This document shows positions 51,886 through 61,012 of a stretch of 64,000 nucleotides of DNA, in pieces. This DNA comes from Parabacteroides johnsonii DSM 18315 (GTDB taxonomy: Bacteria > Bacteroidota > Bacteroidia > Bacteroidales > Tannerellaceae), in contig NZ_CP102285.1 of assembly GCF_025151045.1 (NCBI RefSeq), positions 2,480,001-2,544,000 on the forward strand. The letters are read 5' to 3'. The notes under the pieces were generated by a model that was not told the DNA's origin, did no database searches, and saw only the letters and a program-made list of their open reading frames with translations. Each line of letters starts with the position of its first letter. Position 1 is the first letter of the stretch. A program made the position numbers and the translations under genes.

Positions 51886-52979
51886 TGGAGCGGAAGATCA
51901 TACATATCGACATGGACGCATTCTACGCTTCTGTGGAACAGCGGGATAATCCGGAACTTCGCGGAATTCCGCTTGCAGTCGGCCACGCGGAGGAACGGGG
52001 TGTCGTAGCGGCAGCAAGCTACGAAGCCCGGAAGTTCGGCGTACGTTCCGCCATGTCGTCACAAAGGGCTAAACGTCTATGCCCGCAACTCACGTTTGTT
52101 TCCGGACGGATGGATGTCTATAAAGCGGTGTCCCGACAGATACACGAAATCTTCCACGAATATACGGACATTATCGAGCCGCTTTCACTGGACGAGGCGT
52201 TTCTGGATGTTACCGAGAATAAACAGAACATCCCGCTTGCCGTCGACATCGCCAAAGCAATCAAGCAAAAAATCCGGGAGGAGCTGCATCTGATTGCCTC
52301 GGCTGGGGTATCGTATAATAAGTTTTTAGCTAAAATCGCCTCTGACTACCGCAAGCCGGACGGACTGTGTACCATCCATCCGTCCCAAGCGGAAGAATTC
52401 ATCAAACATCTGCCGATCGAATCCTTCTGGGGGATCGGCCCGGTCACCGCCCAACGGATGCACTCATTAGGCATCCATAACGGTGAACAGTTGAGAGCTT
52501 GTTCACACGAAATGCTCACCCGACAATTCGGAAAAGCGGGAGTTTTATATTATGAATTCTCAAGAGGGATAGACCTGCGCCCTGTCGAGGCCGTCCGAAT
52601 CCGCAAATCCGTAGGCTGCGAACATACGCTTGAAAAAGACATTTCGCGGCAATCGTCCGTTATCATCGAATTATATCATGTTGCAACCGAACTGATCGAA
52701 CGGTTGCAACGGACCGGTTTCAAAGGAAACACTCTTACTTTAAAGATTAAATTCCATGATTTCAACCAAAAGACAAGAAGTATCACCCAAAGCCACGAAC
52801 TGACTACTTTAGCCGAAATACTACCTTTAGCCAAAGGGCTGTTGAAAGACATCGAATATACGACTCATCCGATTCGCCTGATCGGTCTTTCGATCTCCAA
52901 CCCTTACGAGAAAAACGAAGAGAAAGCTCGCTGGGAACAACTCAGTTTCGAATTCAGTGACTGGGATTACTCCAAATAA
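51885..52979 (+). CDS. dinB: DNA polymerase IV DinB
   Basis: Y-family translesion polymerase. The ATG at 51885 is chosen because MERKIIHIDMDAFYASVEQ is the normal family start and TAATG couples it to the transporter gene; an upstream in-frame ATG would add 32 unrelated residues. The 364-aa protein has catalytic acids in IDMDAFY and SLDEAFLDVT, plus GVSYNKFLAKIASDYRKPDG and the little-finger region. It lacks the C-terminal beta-clamp tail seen in longer forms, ending at EFSDWDYSK. It overlaps the convergent speA gene by 13 bp. No LexA box was recognised. Confidence 0.95.
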   Translation: MERKIIHIDMDAFYASVEQRDNPELRGIPLAVGHAEERGVVAAASYEARKFGVRSAMSSQRAKRLCPQLTFVSGRMDVYKAVSRQIHEIFHEYTDIIEPLSLDEAFLDVTENKQNIPLAVDIAKAIKQKIREELHLIASAGVSYNKFLAKIASDYRKPDGLCTIHPSQAEEFIKHLPIESFWGIGPVTAQRMHSLGIHNGEQLRACSHEMLTRQFGKAGVLYYEFSRGIDLRPVEAVRIRKSVGCEHTLEKDISRQSSVIIELYHVATELIERLQRTGFKGNTLTLKIKFHDFNQKTRSITQSHELTTLAEILPLAKGLLKDIEYTTHPIRLIGLSISNPYEKNEEKARWEQLSFEFSDWDYSK

Positions 52980-54859
52980 GTATATCCATACAAGCCGGAA
53001 CGATAGTTGGAAAGGAATTCCTTACCTTCTTCAACCGAAATCTTTCCTTCCTTTACGGACTTAGTTACCCAAGTTTCCAGCGTCCTCACCAGTTTTTTAG
53101 GATTATACTGAACATAATCGAGCACTTCGGCAACCGTTTCCCCGTCGATAACTTGCTCGATGTTGTAACCTTTTTCATCCACCGTTACATGCACGGCATT
53201 CGTATCGCCGAAAAGGTTGTGCATGTCTCCCAGAATTTCCTGATAAGCTCCCACCAGAAAGACACCGATATAATAAGCATCTTTTCCTTTCAGCGAATGT
53301 ACCGGTAGATCATGAGAAACATTGCGTGTCGAAATAAAGTTGGCGATCTTGCCATCCGAATCGCAAGTTATGTCCTGCAAAGTCGCCGTCCGGTCAGGCC
53401 GTTCATCCAACCGCTGGATAGGCATGATCGGGAAAATCTGATCGATCGCCCAAGAGTCCGGCAAAGACTGGAAAAGCGAGAAATTACAGAAATACTTATC
53501 AGCCAACAGTTTGTCCAGCTTGCGAAACTCATCCGGTGCATGTTTCAGACCGGAGGCGATCTGGCTGATCTCGCGCGTCACAGACCAATACAAGCGCTCG
53601 ATCTGGGCACGAGTCTTCAAATCGACAATACCATGACTGAACAAATCCAACGCCTCCTCGCGTATCTGCTGCGCATCGTGCCAGGCTTCCAGCATACGAC
53701 TCTGGTTCAGCTTATCCCAAATCTCATACAGTTCATGCACAAGTTCATGGTCGGATTCACTCACTTCAAAGTCTTCATCCATTTCGGGAAGCGTAGCTGT
53801 TTCCAGCACCTCAAATATCAAAACGGAATGATGGGCAGTCAACGAACGCCCGCTCTCCGTTATGATATTTGGATGAGGGATGCCGTTCTTGTCACTGACA
53901 TCGACCATTGTGGAAATAGAGTCATTCACATATTCCTGGATAGAATAATTGACACTGCTCTCGCTATTGGAAGAACGGGTACCGTCGTAATCGACTCCCA
54001 GCCCGCCGCCAATATCCACAAACTCGATATTGAAGCCCATCGCATGCAGCTGCACATAGAACTGCGATGCTTCGCGCAAAGCCGTTTTGATACGGCGTAT
54101 CTTGGTCACCTGACTGCCGATATGGAAATGGATCAGCTTCAGGCAATCCGTCAAATCTTTCTTTTCCAAGAAATCAAGTGCTTCCAGTAGCTCGCTGGAC
54201 GTCAAACCGAACTTGCTGGCATCCCCCCCGCTTTCTTCCCATTTGCCACTGCCGGAAGAGGCAAGTTTGATACGGATACCGATATTCGGACGGACATTCA
54301 GTTGCTTGGCCATCTTAGCGATCAAAGTCAGTTCGTTGATCTTCTCGACAACCAGAAAGATGCGTTTGCCCATTTTCTGTGCCAGCAAAGCCAGTTCGAT
54401 ATAACTCTCATCCTTGTAACCGTTACAGATAATCAAAGAATCCGAATCTGTATTGACCGCAATCACCGCATGGAGTTCCGGCTTTGAACCGGCTTCCAAC
54501 CCTAAGTTGAACTTCTTGCCATGACCGATAATCTCTTCCACCACCGGACGCATCTGATTTACTTTAATAGGATAGATAATGAAATTCTGCGCCTTATAAC
54601 CATATTCATCGGAAGCCTGCTTGAAACAGTTCGCTATCTTTTCAATACGGTTATCCAGAATATCTGGGAAACGGATCAGTACAGGAGCCTCCACATCCCG
54701 TAATTGCAGTTCGTCGACCAGCTCTCTCAGGTCTACACCGACGCCGTCTTTACGAGGAGTTACCACTACATGACCTTTGTCATTGATACCAAAGTACGAA
54801 GTACCCCAACCTGTGATGTTGTAGAGTTCTTCTGAGTCTTCAATACGCCATTTTCTCAT
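52967..54859 (-). CDS. speA: biosynthetic arginine decarboxylase SpeA
   Basis: PLP-dependent decarboxylase of the alanine-racemase-fold type that makes agmatine from arginine, the first step to putrescine or spermidine. The 630-aa protein opens with WRIEDSEELYNITGWGTSYFGIN, has the PLP lysine in NFIIYPIKVNQMRPVVEEI, and HFHIGSQ, DIGGGLGVDYDGTRS and LVGAYQEILGDMHNLFGDTN, all expected. No agmatine-processing genes are beside it. A tRNA-Arg transcription unit ends just upstream, with its own terminator. Confidence 0.97.
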   Translation of the reverse strand: MRKWRIEDSEELYNITGWGTSYFGINDKGHVVVTPRKDGVGVDLRELVDELQLRDVEAPVLIRFPDILDNRIEKIANCFKQASDEYGYKAQNFIIYPIKVNQMRPVVEEIIGHGKKFNLGLEAGSKPELHAVIAVNTDSDSLIICNGYKDESYIELALLAQKMGKRIFLVVEKINELTLIAKMAKQLNVRPNIGIRIKLASSGSGKWEESGGDASKFGLTSSELLEALDFLEKKDLTDCLKLIHFHIGSQVTKIRRIKTALREASQFYVQLHAMGFNIEFVDIGGGLGVDYDGTRSSNSESSVNYSIQEYVNDSISTMVDVSDKNGIPHPNIITESGRSLTAHHSVLIFEVLETATLPEMDEDFEVSESDHELVHELYEIWDKLNQSRMLEAWHDAQQIREEALDLFSHGIVDLKTRAQIERLYWSVTREISQIASGLKHAPDEFRKLDKLLADKYFCNFSLFQSLPDSWAIDQIFPIMPIQRLDERPDRTATLQDITCDSDGKIANFISTRNVSHDLPVHSLKGKDAYYIGVFLVGAYQEILGDMHNLFGDTNAVHVTVDEKGYNIEQVIDGETVAEVLDYVQYNPKKLVRTLETWVTKSVKEGKISVEEGKEFLSNYRSGLYGYTYLE

Positions 54860-54986
54860 TTCTTCTTCAGTGCAAAAAGTATGTACCTTTCAAAATTGTT
54901 GTAAATATAAGCAATTGATATACAATTACGGCAGATTTGATCAATAAAAATATCAGCCAACATCCAAACAAAGCATCCAAAGCATA

Positions 54987-55029
54987 AAAAAATACCCGGT
55001 AAACAATTAATATCTACCGGGTATTTTTT
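54987..55029 (-). terminator. terminator of tRNA-Arg
   Basis: A perfect 14-bp stem, AAAAAATACCCGGT (54987-55000) with ACCGGGTATTTTTT (55016-55029), has a 15-nt loop. Read on the minus strand it ends in a U-run just after the tRNA. It also insulates speA from the tRNA promoter. Confidence 0.85.
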
Positions 55030-55038
55030 CAAATTATG

Positions 55039-55112
<74 letters not shown>

Positions 55113-55128
55113 ATCCTTATTTGCGGTG

Positions 55129-55159
55129 CAAAGGTAGTAATATTATTTTAACAAGCAAA
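55129..55159 (-). promoter_or_regulatory. promoter of tRNA-Arg
   Basis: On the minus strand TTTG (55159-55156), a 19-bp spacer and TACCTTTG (55136-55129) match both boxes. The predicted start is about 10 bp before the tRNA. The remaining bases to 55400 hold nothing I recognise. Confidence 0.8.
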
Positions 55160-55400
55160 TATTTCCGTTATTTTTCCTCCAAAATTCATAAGGATAGAGT
55201 CAACGGAAAAGCTATATTCACAAACATACCGTTTAGCATTTCGATATCGAAAGAGGGTTATTGCTATCAAACAGAATGTTAAAAAATATTAGCCTTGCGG
55301 GTAATTTTAATTAGAAGCCATACAAATTCAAATTTCATGGTATAACACTATCATTTTGATAATCGACAGATCGAATACAAAAGACTATTATCCTCCAAAA

Positions 55401-57749
55401 TCAGAACGGATATCCCACGGCAAAATGCCAAGCGAAGTTACTGTGAAAATTCGGATGAAGGATGGCCCATTTCCTTTTGCCACTTTCCTGCGGATTATAG
55501 GCTTTCATACCGGTATCGAAGCGGATCAAGAAGAAATCGAAATCGAGACGGAGACCTAATCCGTATGAGACGGCAATCTCTTTGTAGAAACGGGAAAAAT
55601 CGAAGTTGCCGTTCGGACGACTCTCATCTTTATGGAAAGTCCAGATATTACCGGCATCGATAAAAGCCGCCATCTCAAATTTCCAGAATAGCTTCGTCCG
55701 ATATTCCAAATTCAGATCCAGACGGATATCACCGATCTGCTGGGCAAAGGACTTAACCGAATCGAGCGGCATGCTACCAGGACCGAGCGAACGGACGGAC
55801 CAGCCGCGGACACTGTTTGCTCCTCCTGAGAAATAGCTGCGTTCGAACGGCAGCATCTTCGAGTTGCCATACGGATAGCCGACTCCGACACCGACGTGGA
55901 AAGCCAACTTGTTACGATTGTCCAACACAATGCTTTTGCTGAAATCGATATCCCCTTTCACAAACTGGGCATAATTAATCCCGAACAATTTATAGCGCCC
56001 TTCGTCATCCTTATCCGCACCGGTCAGGTGGGAAAGCCCGTACAGCAGGTTGCCCGCCATCTCGAAGGAGAAGCGAACGGAATGCGTATTCCTCAAACGA
56101 TTCTGAGGATCATAATTATTAAAAGAATAAGTATAACCGGAACCGACGATAAACTGGTCGGTAAAATTGTAGAGCAAAGTAGATTCAGGCAACGAGTCTT
56201 TAAATGACTGGCTGATCTTCGGCAAATGCACATAGTCGATGTCCAACAACTTGAACACATGGCGCGCCTGCATATTACTCCGCTCCTGCCAGATATAATT
56301 CCATCCAGCAGAGACGATGGCTCTTTTGAACTCCGGACGTGTCTGTATGCTGTAACTCACCTTCAGTTCGGTCGTTGCACGAATCTTACGACGGAAATTC
56401 TCATGCAGGAAGGGAAACAGGAAACGGGGGAACAAGACAGACGCCTCCGTACCGAACTCCCAAAAGTTGTTTCCTTCCGACTGGTTGCCGGATAACGCCT
56501 CATAAGCACCGCGGACTTTAGCCGAGAAAACCTCCGACCCCTTGAACAAGTTCCGGTGCTGATAGTTCAAACTCGAAGCAAAACCAAAATCTCCTGCCGA
56601 GTTTGTCCCTTCCAAGTCGACCCCGAAACCTTGTAGTTTGGCAGGAGAAGTCAGGATCGTACAGTTGAGCTTCATCGTGTCGTTCTCTTCGACCTCCGAA
56701 AAACGGATATTCACATTACGCAAAGCACGCAGCGTAGCAAACGAAGAGTAGGTCTGCTCCACCGTCCGCTCGTTATACAAGCGTCCCGGCATGATATAAT
56801 TGCTCTTGCGCAAGACTCCCGGACGGATGCTTCTGCCGTTCTTTCCGTACAGGATATCGATACCGCCGGTTCGGACCGTATCGTAAAGCATAGCATTGTT
56901 TTCTTCCAACGTCAACGGATCATAATCGGTCACAATCGAAACGTCTTTAATATAATACTGTCGATGTAATGTGTCGACCACCGTCCCGTCAGGCTTCTGC
57001 AAACGGTACGGTTTCAACAGCATATCCAAGTCTACAATATTCCGGTTCAAAGAGCTATCGGCAATATAAGACAGGTAATCCCGGTTGAAGGCATAATAAC
57101 CACGCCGGCGGAGCAAAGTCGTAAGGCGCTGCCGTTCCTTATCCAGTACATCGCGGTCAAACAAGGCACTGTCTTTTATCAGGGAAGTATAATCGTCGGA
57201 ATAAGTACGGAAAGCCGAAGCCAGTACGGAACGGTGAGGCGGTTTGAGCTTGGCGATGCTGTCGATCTTCGGATCGCTCAAATCCATCGAATAGTTATGG
57301 ATGCGGTAAGGAGTGTTAGGGACGATCCTATAGGTCACGACAGCCTTTTTACTTCGCGAAGTATCGATAGAAGCCGAAACTTCAGCGTTCATATATCCTT
57401 TATTGATGAAGAAGCGTTTCAACTCGTCGACCGACTGCGTTACCAGCGTCGTATCCAAGATAACAGGCGCCTCTCCCATCCGACGAAGCTGCTTATTAAT
57501 CCATTTCTTCTCATTCCGGCCCGACCAGTCGTACACGAACAACTGCCATTTCATCAGCCCAAAAGCCTTAAAGTTGGGTTGCTGGCGCAAATAAGGCTTC
57601 AAATCGCTGTTTTTATAAGTCTTGCCATCCGACACAATCTCCACTTTGTCCAGGAGGTATTCTCCCTCGCCCACATATTTTGTCGAGCTACAGGAGACTA
57701 ACAGCAATAGGAAACAAATGAAATATAGTGTTTGGATTCCCTTCATCAT
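55401..57749 (-). CDS. tamL: BamA-superfamily outer membrane lipoprotein (TamL-like)
   Basis: A 782-aa outer-membrane protein of the Omp85/TamA class. The N-terminus is a lipoprotein signal (FICFLLLLVSC), the feature that sets Bacteroidetes TamL apart from TamA. POTRA-like domains follow (GEYLLDKVEIVSDGK, YNERTVEQTYSSFATLRALRNVNIRFSEVE), then a C-terminal 16-strand barrel with FSGGANSVRGWSVRSLGPG (the lid-lock VRGF/Y-like motif) and a terminal aromatic residue (AVGYPF). It should help insert or assemble outer-membrane proteins. The usual partner tamB is not in this window. It is divergent from the methyltransferase gene. Confidence 0.9.
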   Translation of the reverse strand: MMKGIQTLYFICFLLLLVSCSSTKYVGEGEYLLDKVEIVSDGKTYKNSDLKPYLRQQPNFKAFGLMKWQLFVYDWSGRNEKKWINKQLRRMGEAPVILDTTLVTQSVDELKRFFINKGYMNAEVSASIDTSRSKKAVVTYRIVPNTPYRIHNYSMDLSDPKIDSIAKLKPPHRSVLASAFRTYSDDYTSLIKDSALFDRDVLDKERQRLTTLLRRRGYYAFNRDYLSYIADSSLNRNIVDLDMLLKPYRLQKPDGTVVDTLHRQYYIKDVSIVTDYDPLTLEENNAMLYDTVRTGGIDILYGKNGRSIRPGVLRKSNYIMPGRLYNERTVEQTYSSFATLRALRNVNIRFSEVEENDTMKLNCTILTSPAKLQGFGVDLEGTNSAGDFGFASSLNYQHRNLFKGSEVFSAKVRGAYEALSGNQSEGNNFWEFGTEASVLFPRFLFPFLHENFRRKIRATTELKVSYSIQTRPEFKRAIVSAGWNYIWQERSNMQARHVFKLLDIDYVHLPKISQSFKDSLPESTLLYNFTDQFIVGSGYTYSFNNYDPQNRLRNTHSVRFSFEMAGNLLYGLSHLTGADKDDEGRYKLFGINYAQFVKGDIDFSKSIVLDNRNKLAFHVGVGVGYPYGNSKMLPFERSYFSGGANSVRGWSVRSLGPGSMPLDSVKSFAQQIGDIRLDLNLEYRTKLFWKFEMAAFIDAGNIWTFHKDESRPNGNFDFSRFYKEIAVSYGLGLRLDFDFFLIRFDTGMKAYNPQESGKRKWAILHPNFHSNFAWHFAVGYPF

Positions 57750-57766
57750 TCAAGCTTTTACGCACG

Positions 57767-57774
57767 CAAAAATA
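57767..57774 (-). promoter_or_regulatory. tamL promoter -7 box
   Basis: TATTTTTG on the minus strand (57774-57767) matches TAnnTTTG 18 bp before the tamL start. A -33 box is not clear. Confidence 0.4.
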
Positions 57775-57890
57775 GGAAGAAAAAATCATAAAGCGTGGTG
57801 CGCGACGAAAAACATTCTTGTCATATTGTCACGCCACACGTACCAACGTATCTTTGCACAAAAAATAACGTGAATTTGAATAAATCCCTG

Positions 57891-57898
57891 TACATTTG
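57891..57898 (+). promoter_or_regulatory. promoter -7 box of the RNA methyltransferase gene
   Basis: TACATTTG lies 22 bp before the ATG and matches the -7 box well; the -33 region is not convincing. Confidence 0.5.
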
Positions 57899-57920
57899 CA
57901 CTTGAAAAAAGAGAATAAAG

Positions 57921-58691
57921 ATGCTAAGTAAGGGGAAAGTCAAATACATCCATTCGTTGGAAATGAAGAAATATCGGAACGAACTGAATGCATTCGTTGC
58001 CGAAGGAAACAAGCTGGTAGCCGACATGATGTTTGCTTTCGAATGCGAACTGATTCTCGCCAAACCATCCTGGATGGCGATGCAGGGGAACATTCCGGCG
58101 AAAGAACTATTGGAAGCGGAAGACGAAGACATCCGTAAAGCCAGTTTCCTGAAAAACCCGCAGGATGTACTTGCCGTATTCAAACGTCCGGACTGGTCGA
58201 TCGACGAAGCCGATCCTTCTTCCTCACTCGTTTTAGCATTGGACGGCATACAGGACCCCGGCAATCTCGGTACCATCATACGGCTTGCCGACTGGTTCGG
58301 CATCGAACATATCGTTTGCAGCCCCGACACCGCAGATGTTTTCAGCCCGAAGACCGTACAGGCCACAATGGGCGCACTGGCACACGTAAAAGTCCATTAT
58401 ACGGAATTGGAAGACTACTTGAAAGCCCAAGTGGCAAGGCAAATTCCGTTGTTCGGCACATTCCTCGACGGAGAAAATATGTACACAAAGGAATTATCGG
58501 CAAACGGAATTATCGTGATGGGGAATGAGGGAAACGGAATACGTCCGCAAATAGAAGAGCTGATTGATCAAAAACTTTACATTCCAAGCTTTCCACCCGA
58601 AAGAGAAACATCAGAGTCTCTGAATGTAGCCATCGCTACGGCTGTCATCTGCGCCGAATTTCGCCGTCGTCAGGGGAATGCCGCCCAATAA
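57921..58691 (+). CDS. TrmH/SpoU-family RNA 2'-O-methyltransferase
   Basis: A 256-aa SPOUT enzyme that methylates a ribose in rRNA or tRNA. It has an N-terminal substrate-binding region (KGKVKYIHSLEMKKYRNELNAFVAEGNKLV) and the three family motifs: ALDGIQDPGNLGTIIRLADWFG, IVMGNEGNGI and IPSFPPERETSESLNVAIATAVICAEFRR. The target nucleotide cannot be told; RlmB-like and TrmH-like proteins look alike here. Its last 81 bp overlap the 3' end of a convergent gene, and motif 3 is inside that overlap. Confidence 0.93.
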   Translation: MLSKGKVKYIHSLEMKKYRNELNAFVAEGNKLVADMMFAFECELILAKPSWMAMQGNIPAKELLEAEDEDIRKASFLKNPQDVLAVFKRPDWSIDEADPSSSLVLALDGIQDPGNLGTIIRLADWFGIEHIVCSPDTADVFSPKTVQATMGALAHVKVHYTELEDYLKAQVARQIPLFGTFLDGENMYTKELSANGIIVMGNEGNGIRPQIEELIDQKLYIPSFPPERETSESLNVAIATAVICAEFRRRQGNAAQ

Positions 58692-59045
58692 CAGCACACA
58701 AACAGGCGAACCCGCTTCAATAATACCTGTAAAACCTCGACGTTCCAAGGCATCCGCCAACTGTTCTCCCGACAGCATATCAAAAGCGACCCGTTCCCGT
58801 ACTTGACTCGGGATCACAAAGGGAGTATCAGAATAAAAATTCAGGTAATATCGCTTGTTCCCCTTCAATCTCGCATCAAGAGCGGGAATAGGCACAAGGA
58901 TCAAGATGCCGTCATAAAACTCCGTACCCGCAATTTCCCCTTCCAAAGGGAAAACACCGGTTAGGATACCGCTATCGTCCAACTCGACATAGTGCATCCG
59001 GTAGAACTGTCTCCAATAGATATAATGGGAAGCGATCCGGCGCAT
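58611..59045 (-). CDS. conserved hypothetical protein downstream of DUF4296
   Basis: A 144-aa protein, likely cytoplasmic, beginning MRRIASHYIYWRQFYRMHYVELDDSGILTGVFPLEGEIAGTEFYDG. The regular beta-type N-terminal half looks like a real protein, and it follows the DUF4296 gene by 8 bp in the ileS-dksA-lspA cluster, an order I believe is common in Bacteroidetes. No function is known to me and no catalytic motif is clear. Its C-terminal 27 codons lie antisense to the end of the methyltransferase gene, so the natural C-terminus may be variable. Confidence 0.7.
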   Translation of the reverse strand: MRRIASHYIYWRQFYRMHYVELDDSGILTGVFPLEGEIAGTEFYDGILILVPIPALDARLKGNKRYYLNFYSDTPFVIPSQVRERVAFDMLSGEQLADALERRGFTGIIEAGSPVCVLLLGGIPLTTAKFGADDSRSDGYIQRL

Positions 59046-59053
59046 AACACGAT

Positions 59054-59857
59054 TTATTCCACTGCGGATATTTTTACGGCAGACGAATCTTTTGCCATAT
59101 CAGTCAGACGGCCGTAATTATATTTCATGAGGTTCAGACTGTCCAGATAAACCTTGTAGTAGGAAGAATCGGCATTGTTCATAAAGATATACCCGTACAC
59201 GCGTTTGACCTGCTTGGTCGGAACCGTCTTCAAAACGGTTTCGTGATAGCCATCGCGAAGCACCTTATCATTGACAGTCACGATCGTATCACCCTGGTCA
59301 GCGCTTATGCGTATTTCCGGTTTATAAGCCATCCCCTCGTTGATACCCCAGACATTCATGCCCAAGACAAACGAACTGCCGGACGAATAGTTCGTTTCCG
59401 GTTTGATATCGAACGTCACACCGTTAAACAAGGCATCGGGTTCCAATCTTAAAGAGGTACGGCGGGGCCAGATATCCACCGAATCCTGTTTGGAAACAGG
59501 AGCAGCCGAAGCCTGTACGTCGCCCAATGCTTTCTGCCGTTCATTCAGATCGGCCAGCACGCGGTCATACACTTTCATATAAATATCCAGATGCCGTCCA
59601 TACCAAACGAGCGAACTGTCGTACTCGGCTTGTGTGATATCGTATTTGCGGAAGATGGACTGATATAGAGCCTCCTTACGGGCATTATCGGAAAACTCTT
59701 TGCTATCCAGGTTAATCATGGCTTCTGCCAATTGCATATCCACCTGTACTGCTTGCATTTTCTTTTCCGAAAGAATGCCGTCCGGCACTTTACTACAGGC
59801 GACCAGTAAGGTTCCCAGCAGCAAAACGACACCATATCTATGCAGTTTGTTCCGCAT
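59054..59857 (-). CDS. DUF4296 lipoprotein
   Basis: A 267-aa lipoprotein with signal and lipobox (VVLLLGTLLVAC) directly followed by SKVPDGILSEKKMQAVQVDMQLAEAMINLD, the DUF4296 signature. The N-terminal third is helical, with YDITQAEYDSSLVWYGRHLDIYMKVYDRVLADL. The C-terminal two thirds are beta-rich. Its function is unknown, but DUF4296 genes are usually beside lspA, as here (8-bp gap), so it may be a substrate or partner of lipoprotein maturation. Confidence 0.88.
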   Translation of the reverse strand: MRNKLHRYGVVLLLGTLLVACSKVPDGILSEKKMQAVQVDMQLAEAMINLDSKEFSDNARKEALYQSIFRKYDITQAEYDSSLVWYGRHLDIYMKVYDRVLADLNERQKALGDVQASAAPVSKQDSVDIWPRRTSLRLEPDALFNGVTFDIKPETNYSSGSSFVLGMNVWGINEGMAYKPEIRISADQGDTIVTVNDKVLRDGYHETVLKTVPTKQVKRVYGYIFMNNADSSYYKVYLDSLNLMKYNYGRLTDMAKDSSAVKISAVE

Positions 59858-59865
59858 CAGTTCTT

Positions 59866-60480
59866 TTATTTTTCTTTTGAGAGACTTGTCGACAATGTGT
59901 GACGGTAGAACAGTAACAACAAAAAGACACCTACGCAGATCGCCGAATCGGCCAAATTAAAGATTGGACGGAAAAAGACAAACTCCTCCCCTCCCCATAC
60001 TGGTACCCAGTCTGGCAACACCGTCTGTATCAAAGGGAAATAAAACATATCGACCACTTTTCCATGCAACCAACTGGCATAGCCGCCACCCTCCGGCATA
60101 AACGAGGCCACCTGTCCGAAGCTATGATCGAACACTACCCCATAGAATATGGAGTCGATGATATTTCCGATCGCTCCCGCAAAGATCAACGAGATACAAG
60201 CGATAAAGCCAAAGGTGTAATTCTGTTTCACCAGCTTATACAGATAATAACCGATAAAACCGACAGCAATAATACGGAATACCGACAAAAACAACTTACC
60301 GATCACTTCTATCCCGAAAGCCATTCCCGGATTCTCAGTGAAGTACAGATAAAACCACGGAGTGATTTCAATACTCTCATGCAACTGCATGTGAGTTTTA
60401 ATCCATATTTTAAGAGCCTGGTCAAGAATAAGGAGCAGCATCACAATCAACGCTGCTCCCCAACCTTTGGAATATCTCAT
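59866..60480 (-). CDS. lspA: lipoprotein signal peptidase LspA
   Basis: Aspartic protease of the inner membrane (signal peptidase II) that cuts prolipoprotein signals. The 204-aa protein has four to five helices and the family blocks LILDQALKIWIKT, FTENPGMAFGIEV, AIGNIIDSIFYGVVFD (first catalytic Asp) and PIFNLADSAICVGV (second catalytic Asp). It is longer than the E. coli enzyme through an inserted loop, normal for Bacteroidetes. It starts directly at the end of the dksA-like gene with no gap. Confidence 0.96.
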   Translation of the reverse strand: MRYSKGWGAALIVMLLLILDQALKIWIKTHMQLHESIEITPWFYLYFTENPGMAFGIEVIGKLFLSVFRIIAVGFIGYYLYKLVKQNYTFGFIACISLIFAGAIGNIIDSIFYGVVFDHSFGQVASFMPEGGGYASWLHGKVVDMFYFPLIQTVLPDWVPVWGGEEFVFFRPIFNLADSAICVGVFLLLLFYRHTLSTSLSKEK

Positions 60481-60861
60481 TTACTTGGCACCTCCCTGTT
60501 TAGCTTCGATACTCAACGTAGCGTGAGGCACTGCACGTAATCTTTCTTTCGGGATCAATTTACCGGTTTCGCGGCAAATACCGTAGGTTTTATTCTCAAT
60601 CCGGATCAATGCAGCCTGCAAGTTCTGTATAAACTTCATCTGGCGCTGTGCCAAACGGCCAGCCTCTTCCTTCGATAAAGTCGCAGCGCCTTCCTCCAAT
60701 ACCTTAAACGTAGGAGACGTATCAGCGACATCATTGCCGTCAGAGTTAGTGACACCGGATCTCAACAGGTCATAATCTTTTTTTGCCTTCTCCAGCTTTT
60801 CCAATATTATGGCGCGGAACTCCTCGAGTTCGGCATCCGAATATCTTGTCTTTTCTGCCAT
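60481..60861 (-). CDS. TraR/DksA family regulator with one cysteine in the zinc-finger region
   Basis: A 126-aa DksA-like protein expected to bind RNA polymerase in the secondary channel and modulate stringent-response promoters. The helical coiled-coil half contains ATLSKEEAGRLAQRQMKFIQNLQAALIRIENKTYGICRETG. The family's CxxC...CxxC finger is reduced: in YGICRETGKLIPKERLRAVPHATLSI only one Cys remains. I recall the same pattern in other Bacteroidetes, so it is a lineage trait rather than decay. It lies between ileS and lspA. Confidence 0.9.
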   Translation of the reverse strand: MAEKTRYSDAELEEFRAIILEKLEKAKKDYDLLRSGVTNSDGNDVADTSPTFKVLEEGAATLSKEEAGRLAQRQMKFIQNLQAALIRIENKTYGICRETGKLIPKERLRAVPHATLSIEAKQGGAK

Positions 60862-60885
60862 AGTTTTAAAAAATTAATAATTAAC

Positions 60886-60999
60886 GAATGAAAGAATGAA
60901 AAGATCAATGATGATTTTTCTTTCTCTTGGCCACAAATGTAAGCAATTCTTCCTTTCTTTCCCCCTTTCATTCTTTAATTCTTTCATTCTTTCATTCTT
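60886..60999. repeat. inverted TTCATTCTT simple repeats in the ileS-dksA gap
   Basis: GAATGAAAGAATGAAAAG at 60886-60903 faces its inverse, tandem CTTTCATT copies, at 60965-60999. The 151-bp gap also has CAAATGTA (60934-60941), a minus-strand -7 box (TACATTTG) for the dksA-like gene. Confidence 0.6.
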
Positions 61000-61012
61000 C
61001 AATTGAAAACAC

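Noticed and set aside
53312-54190. 292-codon open frame on the plus strand
   Set aside because: It lies wholly antisense to speA and has no recognisable domain; long antisense frames are common in such genes.
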